Positions 1 through 9,498 of a stretch of DNA of 64,000 nucleotides are shown here, in pieces. Origin of the DNA: Vicinamibacterales bacterium (lineage in GTDB: Bacteria; Acidobacteriota; Vicinamibacteria; Vicinamibacterales; UBA8438); contig CATQHX010000011.1 of the NCBI GenBank assembly GCA_958296065.1, positions 94,899 through 158,898 on the forward strand, in the 5' to 3' direction. Each line of letters begins with the position of its first letter. Positions within the stretch are counted from its first letter, which is position 1. The notes under the pieces are model-generated. The model was not told the origin of the DNA, searched no databases, and worked only from the letters and a program-made list of their open reading frames with translations. The translations under genes and the position numbers were made by a program.

Positions 1-213
1 GGTGCAAGGGAGCCGCCCCCGGCACAGGCGCAGAGCGTGTTCAACGCGGCCTTCGTCTACCTGCTGGAGCCGGGGCAGGCGCCCGACCCCCACCTGCTCC
101 GCCTGCACGCGGAGTATAGGGACAAGGTACTGGAACATTGGTTCCACATCACGGGCGGACGATCGCAGATTACGACGGCTGTACCAGAGTTTCCAAACGA
201 GCCCGGCGAGTGA
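1..213 (+). pseudogene. C-terminal end of a secreted HExxH-type peptidase paralogue (gene runs in from the left)
   Basis: Frame 1 is open from the first base to a TGA at 211-213 and encodes a 70-residue tail containing FVYLLEPGQAPD and HITGGRSQITTA. The same tail occurs near the end of the intact peptidase at 2574-4940 (FVYLLEPGQTPD, HVTGGRSEITTA), so this is the end of a paralogue whose body lies outside the window. It may be an intact gene cut by the window edge. The catalytic part cannot be seen. The copy here stops 13 residues after the shared module, which suggests the long proline-rich tail of the downstream paralogue is not part of the family. Confidence 0.7.
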
Positions 214-303
214 GTGGACGCTGCTGAAGAGGGCGAGAGCCGGAGTTCCAGACGGAGTTCTTCGATCTCCGGCGTCCGTCTCACCCCCCGAAGGAAAGGT
301 GCC

Positions 304-2547
304 ATGCGCGTCTGTTGGTTCGGTCCATTCGTCGTCCTCGTCGCTCTAGCCGCCACCGCCGCTTCCCAACCCGGCCCCCCGACCGGTGGGCCGCTGTTCG
401 TCGCTGTCGAAGCGGAGACTGCGGTGGCCGATCCCAGGATCGGCGCGGGCGTCTTGACCGTGCACCGCCAGCGCCTCGCGCGGGTCGACGACGAGATCCT
501 GGAATCCACCCGGCTGGTCGCTGGCCAGGGCATCGCGCCCGCCAGCCTGCGCCTGAACTTGTTCGAGGACGTGCTGCTCCGCGCCGTGGTCGACCGCACG
601 GGGCCGACGTCGGCCGGATACTGGCTGTCGGGGCGGGTAGAGGGCACGCCGCTGAGTTCCGTGACGCTCGTCGTCAACGGCGATGTCGTGGCCGGCACCG
701 TGCGGACGCTGGCGGGGACGTTCTCGATCCGGACGGTCGGCGACGATGGCGTCTTGGCCATTCGGGAGATCGACCTGTCGGCGCGACCGCTTCGTGATGT
801 TGTAGTCGGTGCCCCACCCTTGTCGGGGAGCACGCAGGAAACCGATCGCTTCCGGCCGGTCCGGGCCCCTACGCACGACGCGTCCCGTTCACGAAGCGGA
901 GTCGCCTCCGTGCCGGGCGAAGCCGAGGACGGCTCGCGCATCGATGTCATGGTCGTCTACACCCCGGCCGCGCGCGACGCGCAAGGCGGTCGGGAAGAGA
1001 TCGAGGCGCGGATCGACCTCTGGGTGGCCGAAACCAATCAGGCGTACGCGGACAGCGGCGTGATTCAACGGCTCAATCTCGTACTGGCCACGATGGTGGA
1101 CTACACGGAGGCAGAACCCGAAAGGGGATTGTTGGCAGGCACAGTAGATCTCGGACGTCTCAGGAATCCCAACGATGGACATCTGGACGAGGTCTTGACC
1201 TCCCGTGACCAGTACGCGGCCGACATCGTTACCCTGGTTGGCCACTATTCGGACGGAACGGGCGGTATCGCAGCAGCTTGGTGTCGGGGACCAAACGCTG
1301 GTTGTACTCCACTGGCTCCGGGTTGGACGCCGTTCAGCGTCGTCGATCACGAGCGCTCGGGCAGTACCTTCGCACACGAACTGGGTCATACCATGGGGCT
1401 CAACCACGACCGGTACGCGGCAACCCGCTGCCCGCGTTGTAGCGATCCGCCAGAACAGGATCTGAGCAAGTGGAAGCCGCATCCCTACGCGTTCGGCTAC
1501 GTGAACCAGCGACAGTTCGAGCCGGATGCGCCGGAATCGAGTCGTTGGAACACGATCATGGCCTACGACTCGGAGTGTCGCGACGCCGGGATTCGCTGTG
1601 TGCGGGTGGTCCGCTTCTCCAACCCGGATCTGACCTACAACGGCGATGCGATGGGCGTCCCGGGCGACGAGCCCTCATCGTCGGTGACCGGTCCTGCGGA
1701 CGCCCGCCGCACGCTCAACGAGACGCGGCGCATTGTCGCCAACTTCCGCGTGGCACCCTGCCTTCGGGACGGCATGCGCATCTGGCTTCAGGCCAGCAAC
1801 GGCCAGTACGTCGTGGCCGTCGGCAACGGCGGCGGCGACCTCCTCGCGGTCGAGTCCCGTCTGGGGCCTTGGGGCGAATTCACGGTGGTGGATGCCAACG
1901 GCGGTTGCGTCGAGTCCGGCGACATAGTGTCGCTGCACACGTCGGACGGGTTCTATTTGCGGGCTATAGAAGGCGGTGGATCGACTCTCGATGCAACAGA
2001 CCCACAGGCTACGCCGTGGGCGCAGCTCGTTGCCCGTCGCTACCGTGGGGACGGGTCTATTCGCAACCTGGATTCCGTGACCCTGCAGGTGCAGAGTGGA
2101 CACTACGTCTGCGCGGAGCAAGGGGGTGGCGGCATCGTGCGGGCCGACTGCGACACACTCGGTACGTGGGGGCAGTTCAAGGTCTCCGCCACGGATGCAC
2201 TGTCTTCCGACCGCAACTGGCTCGTGGGCGGGCAACGGCTGTTGACCAGACAATTCATCCAGGCCGAAGCCGCTACGTGCCGGCTCGTGTTGCAGACCGA
2301 CGGCAACCTGGTCGCCTACGAAGAGGGGGCGGCGTATTGGAGCGCCCGGACGGCTGGCGTTGCCACCGGTGGGTCGGCCGCCATGCAGTCGGACGGGAAC
2401 TTCGTCGTCTACGACGCGGCAGGCGTGCCTCGCTGGTCGACCCGTACCCCTGGCAATCCCGGCGCGTTCCTTGTCATCCAGAACGACTGCGACGTGGTGC
2501 TCCGGACCGCCGGTGGCGTGGCGCTATGGTCCAGTGGTCGGCCGTAG
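304..2547 (+). CDS. Secreted reprolysin-like zinc metalloprotease with C-terminal lectin-type domain
   Basis: A 747-residue predicted secreted zinc endopeptidase. The start ATG at 304 follows AAGGAAAGG and gives a signal peptide (MRVCWFGPFVVLVALAATAA). A pro-region of roughly 230 residues precedes the catalytic domain. The metzincin motif HELGHTMGLNHD is at residues 358-369 (three His ligands, catalytic Glu359), and a Met-turn-like IMAYD follows. Paired cysteines around the active site suit an extracellular protein. After the protease domain there is a beta-trefoil/fascin-like stretch with two repeats of the type YVVAVGNGGGDLLAVES. The last 100 residues carry bulb-lectin-like strands (LVLQTDGNLVAYEEG, AMQSDGNFVVYDAAG), known in that family for mannose binding. 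It probably degrades host or environmental protein while anchored to glycans. A longer in-frame start at 214 would bury the signal peptide. Confidence 0.85.
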   Translation: MRVCWFGPFVVLVALAATAASQPGPPTGGPLFVAVEAETAVADPRIGAGVLTVHRQRLARVDDEILESTRLVAGQGIAPASLRLNLFEDVLLRAVVDRTGPTSAGYWLSGRVEGTPLSSVTLVVNGDVVAGTVRTLAGTFSIRTVGDDGVLAIREIDLSARPLRDVVVGAPPLSGSTQETDRFRPVRAPTHDASRSRSGVASVPGEAEDGSRIDVMVVYTPAARDAQGGREEIEARIDLWVAETNQAYADSGVIQRLNLVLATMVDYTEAEPERGLLAGTVDLGRLRNPNDGHLDEVLTSRDQYAADIVTLVGHYSDGTGGIAAAWCRGPNAGCTPLAPGWTPFSVVDHERSGSTFAHELGHTMGLNHDRYAATRCPRCSDPPEQDLSKWKPHPYAFGYVNQRQFEPDAPESSRWNTIMAYDSECRDAGIRCVRVVRFSNPDLTYNGDAMGVPGDEPSSSVTGPADARRTLNETRRIVANFRVAPCLRDGMRIWLQASNGQYVVAVGNGGGDLLAVESRLGPWGEFTVVDANGGCVESGDIVSLHTSDGFYLRAIEGGGSTLDATDPQATPWAQLVARRYRGDGSIRNLDSVTLQVQSGHYVCAEQGGGGIVRADCDTLGTWGQFKVSATDALSSDRNWLVGGQRLLTRQFIQAEAATCRLVLQTDGNLVAYEEGAAYWSARTAGVATGGSAAMQSDGNFVVYDAAGVPRWSTRTPGNPGAFLVIQNDCDVVLRTAGGVALWSSGRP

Positions 2548-2573
2548 TGTCCATCCCGATGGAGCCATCGAAG

Positions 2574-4940
2574 ATGCTGAAGACAACGTGCATCGTCCTG
2601 CTGGCGGCGTACGCCAACCCTGGGCTGGCGATGGCGCAGTCGACGGGAGTCTCGATCACGGCCGAGAATCAGATCCTGGTCGAGTTGGCTTCGGACGACA
2701 CCTCTCCAGCCAATCCCTTCGACCTGAATGGCCGGACGCTGGTATTCACGCCGGACGGCTCAGGCGGATACGCGCGCGACGTTCGGCCGCTCACGTGGGA
2801 AGCGGACATCGGCGAGCCGGTGGCGGACCGAGCCGAGATCGACCTGCCGAGCTTCATGTTCGACTTTGCAGGCAGCCGGTGGGGGTCGTTCTACGTGAGC
2901 AAGCACGGCGCGCTGACCTTCGGCGAGCCGCTCACCTACGAGTACTGGGGTCCAAACTGGTTCGCCACGATGCGCGAGCACGCCAACCGGTTCGTCGCTG
3001 CGCCGACCATCAGCCCGCTCTACAAGCCGACTCTGGGCGGCCAGGACGGCGAAACATCGGAGGCGGATCAGCAGTACGTCTCGGTCTCTCCAGAGCGCGT
3101 TGTGGTCACGTGGACGGTCAGAGAGCCATTCTTCTACGTGCACGCGCAAGGGTATCCACAGCAGGAACCGGCCAGATTCCAAGCCGTCCTGCGAGCCGAT
3201 GGGAGCATCGCGTTCAACTACGCCGAGGTTTCCCTCGGCGACGGCATCGCGGGGCTGTTCACGGCTGCGGAACTCACGAGAGGAGCGGTCATCGCGAGCC
3301 TCCCGGACGCCGGGAACCCCGATTTGCCCGGCCATCTCGATCTGCTGGACACGACCATCTACGCCACAAACACGGATGCCGTGATTCTGGACTTCACGAC
3401 AAGGACGCCCATCCCCGAGCCCGCCGAGGGCACGGTCTTCTCGTACCGGTTGTACTTCGACACGGACGAGCCGTATTGGGTCGAATTCGGCGACGGCTCC
3501 GACATGGACTTCCAGTGGATGATTGAGAGGGGCGGTCAGGCGAAAACCATCGGCGGCGTACCGTTCGAGGCGGTTGGCAACCGCATCGCACTGCAGGCGG
3601 ACATCAGCGAGCTGCGCGGACTGTCTGCCTCGGTGATCGCGGACGCTGCGCAGTTCGACGATGGCCGCTTCGTCCAAGGCGGCAATTCCGGCCCTCTGCG
3701 GGTAGAGTTGCCGCCCGCGGCCGAGATGACCGATCTGTCCGAGCCAGACGCGGGGTTCTCCAGCGGCAGCGCCCAAAGGGAAATATTCAGCTACCGTGGA
3801 GTCCCCGACCTTGGGGCGGTCGCTTGCCGCGTGATTGAGGCTCTTGGGGAGGAGTTCGATCTCTTCATCTTCCACAACGAGTTCCGCGTGGACTCGCAGG
3901 TATCGGCCTCACCCTGGAGGAGATACTCCAGCGGCGCGGACCGTGGCATTGGAGATCCGGCCCACTGGAACCCACCGTGCGGCGGGGGCCGGCTCAAGGG
4001 GCTGTGGGAGCGCCCGGTCTGGGTGTACGCCCTGCACGAAGAGAGCGGCTTTGAACGCGACTTGGCGCTGTTCGTGCACGAGTTCACTCACACCTGGACG
4101 GCTTTCCTGTCCTTCGAGAGGGACGGCCGGCGGGAGCCGCTGTTCGAGGACGGCTGCAAATGTCACTGGCGGCTGGACCTTCACACGGCCGCGGCGTTCC
4201 CCAGGCGCTCCACAGAAGCCATGTCCATCATGGGCGGCAGATTCTGGCAGGACAACGGCGACGGCACGTTCACGCCGCAGACTCGCTATAACAGCGGCGG
4301 CCCATCCTGGCTCGACCTGTACGCGATGGGGTTGGCCCACGCGGACGAAGTGCCGGACACCTTTATCCTGCGGGATCTCCAGGTAGTCGAAGAGGCGGCG
4401 ACGACTTGGCCGGACGGGCACGACGGTGGGCTGTACCGAGGGCGGAAGGAACGCGTATCCATCGATCAGGTTGTGGCGGCCGAAGGCCGGCGGGAGCCGC
4501 GGTACGGCGTAGCCCAGACGGTGTTCAACGCCGGCTTCGTGTACCTGCTGGAGCCCGGTCAGACACCTGACAACGGCCTGCTAGGGCTGCATTCGAGATA
4601 CCGCGACCGAGTCGTGGAACACTGGCGTCACGTCACGGGCGGGCGCTCTGAGATTACTACGGCTGCGCCAAGCTCGGCCACGGCTCACCGGCGGCGGTTT
4701 GGGACTCTGCCCGACCTGACCCTGAGGGCTGTCGGTACGGCTGCGACGTCGCGAGCGCCTTCCGAGATTCAGACGGCGAGGCGAACGGGAGTGTCGCCGG
4801 GACCTTTAATACGGCCGGCCCGGGCGCCCCGGGCGCCGAGCCCACCGGCTCGCCCCGAGCCCCGGCCGCCGACGTCATCATCGACACGTCCGTCCGCCGA
4901 GGCGCCGTCGGGCGTAAGGCTCAGCGCGCCGGCACCGTAG
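2574..4940 (+). CDS. Secreted HExxH metallopeptidase-like protein, paralogue of the gene at the left edge
   Basis: A 788-residue protein; the exact family is not recognised. ATG 2574 follows GGAG with 9-nt spacing and gives a signal peptide (MLKTTCIVLLAAYANPGLAMA); ATG 2559 is an alternative. The stop codon of the previous gene is 26 bp upstream, so the two are probably co-transcribed. The N-terminal half looks like an extracellular beta-rich domain. The putative zinc site HEFTH is at residues 502-506 inside ALFVHEFTHTWTAF, and a downstream WLDLYAMGLA segment resembles a third-ligand/Met-turn region. The C-terminal module (FVYLLEPGQTPD) is shared with the fragment at 1-213. The final 80 or so residues are Pro/Arg/Ser-rich and look like read-through of non-coding sequence after an ancestral stop was lost. 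Confidence 0.75.
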   Translation: MLKTTCIVLLAAYANPGLAMAQSTGVSITAENQILVELASDDTSPANPFDLNGRTLVFTPDGSGGYARDVRPLTWEADIGEPVADRAEIDLPSFMFDFAGSRWGSFYVSKHGALTFGEPLTYEYWGPNWFATMREHANRFVAAPTISPLYKPTLGGQDGETSEADQQYVSVSPERVVVTWTVREPFFYVHAQGYPQQEPARFQAVLRADGSIAFNYAEVSLGDGIAGLFTAAELTRGAVIASLPDAGNPDLPGHLDLLDTTIYATNTDAVILDFTTRTPIPEPAEGTVFSYRLYFDTDEPYWVEFGDGSDMDFQWMIERGGQAKTIGGVPFEAVGNRIALQADISELRGLSASVIADAAQFDDGRFVQGGNSGPLRVELPPAAEMTDLSEPDAGFSSGSAQREIFSYRGVPDLGAVACRVIEALGEEFDLFIFHNEFRVDSQVSASPWRRYSSGADRGIGDPAHWNPPCGGGRLKGLWERPVWVYALHEESGFERDLALFVHEFTHTWTAFLSFERDGRREPLFEDGCKCHWRLDLHTAAAFPRRSTEAMSIMGGRFWQDNGDGTFTPQTRYNSGGPSWLDLYAMGLAHADEVPDTFILRDLQVVEEAATTWPDGHDGGLYRGRKERVSIDQVVAAEGRREPRYGVAQTVFNAGFVYLLEPGQTPDNGLLGLHSRYRDRVVEHWRHVTGGRSEITTAAPSSATAHRRRFGTLPDLTLRAVGTAATSRAPSEIQTARRTGVSPGPLIRPARAPRAPSPPARPEPRPPTSSSTRPSAEAPSGVRLSAPAP

Positions 4941-5199
4941 CCGGTCGTCCCCCACACCGAGACCCGGTCGACCTGGTAGCCCACCCACGGGGGTGTGGCT
5001 GCGGTGTGGCTCTTCTCGCAGACCGTTTCTTCGCCTGTCCATAGGCATTTTCGCTGGCGGACGGTTCCTTTTCTGTTCATTTTCCGCGGAGACAGAGGTC
5101 CGGACAGCGCCCACCCGCCTCTTTGGGGCAGCCCTCGGGGCTGGCGGTGGGGCTGCAGGTCCGTTCGCGGAAGGTAGAGGCCATCGCCATCGCAGTAGA
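4941..5199 (+). other. Intergenic stretch with no recognised gene
   Basis: Between the peptidase gene and the dimethylformamidase-like pseudogene I see no convincing coding sequence on either strand. Short open frames here are arginine- and proline-rich in the way expected of chance frames in GC-rich DNA. No clear hairpin terminator was noticed. Confidence 0.5.
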
Positions 5200-6030
5200 T
5201 TGATTCGCTGGCTGACCCGCCGCGCCGTCGCCGGCTCAACGGAGAAGCACATGCTTATGCGGTCGGCCTTCTACGGCAGCATGGCGGAGGGTCTCAGCCC
5301 CCTGAGCCTCTACTCCACGCACAACGACGGCAGCGGCATCACCTACTCGTCGGCGCGGCGACCCATCATCAACATGCGGCCGAAGGTCACCACCCGCAAC
5401 CCCTGGCAGTTCATGGCGGACACGCATCTGGTCGACTGGTTCGACGCCAAGGGGTTCGATGTCGACATCATCACCGACCACGACCTGCACCTGGAGGGCG
5501 TGGACCTGCTCGAACCGTACAACGTCGTGCTGACCGGGACGCATCCCGAGTACACGTCCGTGCAGATGCTGGACGCCCTCGAGGCCTGACCGGGGGCGGA
5601 CGTCTGATGTACATGGGCGGCAACGGCTTCTACTGGATCACGAGCCTCGATCCTACGGGACGCTTCGTCGAGGTCCGTCGCGAGCACGGCACCGAGCACT
5701 GGCAGGGCGCGCCGGGGGAGACCTACCACGCCACGACCGGGGAATTCGGCGGACTCTGGCGGTTCCGGCCGGGCGCCGCAACGGCTGGTAGGCGTCGGGT
5801 TCACCGCGCAGGGGTTCGACCGCAACTCGCCGTTCCGGCGGATGCCGGACAGCTTCGACCCGCGCGCCACTATTATCTTCGAGGGTCTCGACGAGAACGC
5901 GCTGATCGGCGAGCAACCGTCGCTGGTCCTCGAGGTGGGCGCCGCCGGTTCCGAGCTCGACCGCGTCGACTACGCGCTGGGCTCGCCCGCCCACACGCTG
6001 GCGCCGGTGGGCGTGCGCGGCGGCTGGTGG
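5200..6030 (+). pseudogene. N,N-dimethylformamidase large-subunit-like protein, frameshifted and truncated
   Basis: Three consecutive frames read as one protein. The first (to the stop at 5587) includes PLSLYSTHNDGSGITYSSAR and HPEYTSVQMLDALEA. The second (from about 5596) reads RGRLMYMGGNGFYWITSLDP and GELGGLWR-like text. The third (from 5842) reads MPDSFDPRATIIFEGLDENA. This order and these motifs match the C-terminal half of DmfA2-type N,N-dimethylformamidase large subunits, which hydrolyse amides in the cytoplasm. At least two frameshifts, a missing N-terminus, and replacement of the end by transposase sequence at about 6040 show the gene is dead. Assignment rests on motif recall, not a search. 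Confidence 0.65.
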
Positions 6031-6042
6031 GGGCTCGGGTGA

Positions 6043-6519
6043 CCGACGTGCACGAGTGGCCGGTGGGCGCGGTCGTGTGCGTACACGATAAGAAGATGGA
6101 CGAACCGTGGTGTCTGGTGGCCAGCGAAGCGTCGGTCCCGACGCGGGTGTTGATTCGCTACTACGGCAAGCGCTGGGGGATCGAGGCGGGCTTCCGAGAC
6201 ATCAAGGACATGCGCTTCGGGATGGGTCTGTCATCGATGCATGTGTCGCGCCCGGACCGGCGGGACCGCTTGCTGCTGCTCAGCGCGTTGGCGATTGCTG
6301 TGCTGTCGTTGCTGGGTGCGGCGGGCGAGCGGATTGGCTAATGACCGGTGGTTGAAGGCGAACACCGTGAAACGGCGGACGCATTCGTTGTTTCGGCAGA
6401 AGTTGATGCTGTACCACAATCTTCCAATTGGCCCGAGGATCGGATTCGTCCGTTGATGGAGACGTTCGGGAGCATGCTGGTGGAACAGCGGGTGTATCGA
6501 GAGGTCTTCGGCGTGATCT
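6043..6519 (+). pseudogene. IS4-like transposase, C-terminal half
   Basis: Encodes RYYGKRWGIEAGFRDIKDM, the YREK-like region that carries the catalytic Glu of IS4-family DDE transposases, then WLKANTVKRRTHSLFRQ and a natural C-terminus (EVFGVI, stop at about 6519). A one-base frameshift at about 6340 (after GERIG) breaks the frame. The N-terminal half of what looks like the same transposase lies next door on the opposite strand (6560-7030). The probable right terminal repeat of the element (GCAGAATGAGGGGAT, 6528-6542) follows 8 bp after the stop. Confidence 0.7.
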
Positions 6520-6559
6520 GACGCCCTGCAGAATGAGGGGATGCATGAGACAGCACCTC

Positions 6560-7030
6560 GTACTCATAGCGCCGCTGATTGTCCTTCAGCGTCGACGACG
6601 CCACCGTCTTCCACAGCAGGGGCGTTGCGCGCCCGTGCCCGGTCAACATCGACAGCACGATCGTCTCCTGCTTGTCGGCCGCAAAACTCGTCCAATCCAG
6701 CGCGACGACCACTTCGGTGCGGGCGCCGATGAGGTACGGCGTCCAGTGGGCGAAGAAGGTGCAGACGTTGATGCCTCGATTGCTCAGGAGCCGGTCCACC
6801 TGCTTGACGCCATGCTTGGTCAACGTGCCCATGGCTTGCGCCAGGTCGCGCCCCACCGCATGGATTGCCAGCGACGCACTCGTCAGCACGCCCGGGTGGC
6901 GTTGGCCAGTGACAGCACCCGCTTGGCATGCAGGTCGCCTTCGTACAAGGCGTTGATGAAGTTCAGGAGGTCGTGTCTCCGAAGCCATCGCCCGGATGAC
7001 GTTTGCCGGTTTCCCTTTGGATGCATAGGA
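6560..7030 (-). pseudogene. IS4-like transposase, N-terminal half, inverted relative to its C-terminal half
   Basis: The minus strand reads LLNFINALYEGDLHAKRVLS, then after a frameshift LTSASLAIHAVGRDLAQAMG, LTKHGVKQVDRLLSNRGI, VVVALDWTSFAADKQETIVL (the first catalytic Asp of the DDE triad) and STLKDNQRRYEYEVL, where homology stops at about 6562. This is the first half of an IS4-type transposase. It abuts the terminal repeat of the plus-strand C-terminal half, so the two halves converge. A matching terminal sequence (GCAAAATGAGGGGAT, 7124-7138) lies upstream of this half. Confidence 0.7.
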
Positions 7031-7123
7031 ACCACATTCTAAATCCAGGCGCGCTATTCTGCAAACCTTCAGAATGCCAGATGTTCTATCTCAATAGGGC
7101 TGGCGTCCTATTCGGTTCACATA

Positions 7124-7138
7124 GCAAAATGAGGGGAT
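7124..7138 (-). repeat. Probable terminal repeat of the broken IS4-like element
   Basis: GCAAAATGAGGGGAT at 7124-7138 matches GCAGAATGAGGGGAT at 6528-6542 at 14 of 15 positions. Relative to the direction of the transposase half each accompanies, the two copies sit at opposite element ends and would form inverted terminal repeats of an intact IS. They are direct repeats here because one half is inverted. Confidence 0.5.
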
Positions 7139-7194
7139 CTCTGAGGGTTGGATGGCCTGTTGGGCGCACGCCGGGAACACGCCTTGGAGCGACG

Positions 7195-8514
7195 TCACGT
7201 AGGCTGCTCGACCACCCTACAGCGGTCCTCGGGCGGCAAGTTAGTCGGCTGGTAACTCAGCATCTCATCGTTCATGCGGGCGATGACGCTCCAGTGCACC
7301 AGCGCCCCATCCGGGATGAGGCGCGCGGCCGGCCGCCACAGGCGCCAGAGACCACTACGCGAGTTGTGCAGACAAGCAGAGGGATCGGGAGCTAGCGGGT
7401 CGCACCAACCATCCTTCAAGCGTAGACCCTGCGCTTTGGCTCTTTCCAACATCCATTTCAGTGCGATGTCAGAAAGGCCAATTTCCGGATACGACCCGCC
7501 CACATCAGAATGCACGCCAGCAAACCAGACCTGCTCGATTGTTTGGTGCTGTGCCCTCTTTTCCTCATGCCAGAGGCTCACCGGGAACTTCTTCCGTCGT
7601 TCATCAATGGAGACCGCATGATAGCCGTACGTGACGTCGTGGTTCAATGTTGCATCAAAGAACGTGCGGCCAAGTAACCAGCCCAGCGAGCCGACCGTGT
7701 CCCACACGCCGATGAGGTGTGGACGGCATTCGTGGCAGTAGGTCTTCTTAAAGCCCGACGCGATGTTGTCGGGATCCCCGGTATGGTAAATCCTGGACAC
7801 GTACGGTAGCAGATTGACGCTGCCCTTTTGCAGTAAACCGCACCGGTACAGCATGCCAGCCAACGCGCGTGCCGTGTACGCACCGCGACTGAAACCGAAC
7901 AAAAAGAGCCTGTCGCCCGGGTCGTACCGGTCCATCAGGTACCGGTACGCATCCTCAATGTTCTGTCGCAGGCCGTATCCGAAGGCTTTGCCGAGAATAA
8001 TGCCAACCGGGCGCCCGAGTCGCCGCCCCAGAACGCTGAAGGTCCCAACCCCCGGATCGTAGAACGCGATCTGGCTCGCGTCGCGAACGATCGCCTCATA
8101 GGGGTCTTCCGGGAATCGTGTGGGTAGATGAGGGGTTGGAGGTAGCCTCTGCTCCCGTCGAGTCAAGCCGCTTCGCGCCTCCTCCGCTTGCGCTTCGGCC
8201 TTTCAGGTGACTCGCCGCTCGCGCCGGCTCAGGGCTGGTTATGGCCGGACGGCTTCGTCCGGCCACTGAAAACACTGGCCGGATCACCATGACGCCGCTA
8301 CGCGAAGTGCCCGTCGGTATCGATCGAGCCAGACGGATGCACGACGATCGAACTGCCCGTCCCAAGAGGATGCGTGAGCGTTCGGACTCCTCCGACCACG
8401 CTGCCACCCACACGAAATCCTGAAGCGCCCCTCATAGAGCTTCACGACGTTGGTGTTGTGCCTTCCGTACTCATTGCCTGTGCCGTCGCAGCAGACGACG
8501 ATATTTTTCGGCAT
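7195..8514 (-). pseudogene. DUF2235 alpha/beta-hydrolase gene, split by a MITE
   Basis: The gene starts at 8514 (MPKNIVVCCDGTGNEYGRHN, the typical DUF2235 N-terminus with the GTxN signature) and runs to VVKLYE at 8437. The frame resumes at 8094 with AIVRDASQIAFYDPGVGT and continues to the stop at 7195. The nucleophile motif FGFSRGAYTARALAG and the later GVWDTVGSLGW and FAGVHSDVGGSYPE (catalytic Asp/His region) are present. DUF2235 proteins include Tle1-type phospholipase effectors of type VI secretion and stand-alone hydrolases; no partner gene is seen here. Removing 8102-8437 restores one continuous frame of about 327 residues. The insert carries in-frame stops. Confidence 0.85.
8102..8437. 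mobile_element. MITE with 24-bp terminal inverted repeats and 8-bp target duplication
   Basis: The insert is flanked by the direct repeat CCTCATAG (8094-8101 and 8430-8437). Its ends are imperfect inverted repeats: GGGTCTTCCGGGAATCGTGT on the left and, read inwards on the minus strand, GGCGCTTCAGGATTTCGTGT on the right, continuing GGGT on both; 18 of 24 positions agree. No transposase is encoded. The 8-bp duplication and the GGxTCTTCC-type ends resemble ISL3-family ends, an inference. It contains a palindrome-rich core (CCGGACGGCTTCGTCCGG near 8247). Confidence 0.85.
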
Positions 8515-9498
8515 TACTCACTCCGATTCCGTTCCTTCGCATTATTGCATATTTTGTCACGGACCCGGTGTCACGGTGGTTGAGGTCGGTCTTCGGCGCG
8601 GATGTCGGACAGGTTGCCCGGTCTCCCGAGATCGTTGGGGGCTGGATCTCAGCTCACGGATCGGCACCCGGCTCAACGCCGACAGTGGCGTTCGGTGCGG
8701 ACTCCGCCAACTTGGGATTAACCGCCTTGTTGCCAATGGAATCCATGAATGCCCACGCGTAGTCATGACCAATTCCATGTGCAATTCTGGTCGGGATTCT
8801 ACGAGACCACCTGGGCCGGCTACGGAGTAACCGTTCGGCGAAGCCGGTATGGACACGCGGCTGGCCCAGCCAGACGCGCCGTCGGCCTCCGGAGAAATCC
8901 GTGCAGACTGACCAACTCGGCCTGCGGGGGGAGTGCGTTCTTCGCCCCACGGCGCGCTTCCTGGCTCGGCCCGCTTCAGCTCGTCCGCGCTCTTTCTCCG
9001 CTCCGCGGGTTCACGCGTCGACCGCCCAGGTGTCGGTCCGCCATACCGGCATGGCCGAACGCTTACGCTACGGACAGGCGCAGGATCCTCACACGTGACG
9101 CCTCGACGAGCCGTCTCATCAAACCCTCCGCCGCCGGATGCGTGTGCGCCAGGCGATCGGGGCGCACACGAGGCCGCGCGACACGAACCTCCCGGATCGG
9201 ACGGCAGAGGATAGTCAGCGTCGCGCTACCGAGAAGGTCCGGTTTTGAAGGAGGGGCCGTCTGACATGCCCTTCCTTCGCGCCGGATTGTCGGGAGCGTC
9301 TTGCTCGCTCTCGGTGCAGCGCGGGGCTTCACGACGGGCTGCCGACCTGATTGGACACGCCGGCGGCCGGCACGGATTGACACAAGACAGCCCCAGGTCC
9401 TACGATTCGGCGTTTTTGTCGGGTTTTCTGACTGAATCACTGCGCGCGGGGTCGTCTCGGTAGCCGCCTCAGCGTGCTCACAACAAGGGGAAACATCG
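8515..9498. other. About 1 kb with no recognised gene
   Basis: Several overlapping open frames exist on both strands but all are short and Arg/Ser/Pro-rich, and none gives a family signature. The stretch probably contains decayed sequence between the DUF2235 gene and the HU-like pseudogene. Confidence 0.4.

Noticed and set aside
1470..2558. Extension of the second peptidase gene upstream to 1470
   Set aside because: That part lies antisense-free but out of frame within the metzincin gene; the signal peptide start at 2574 is far more plausible.
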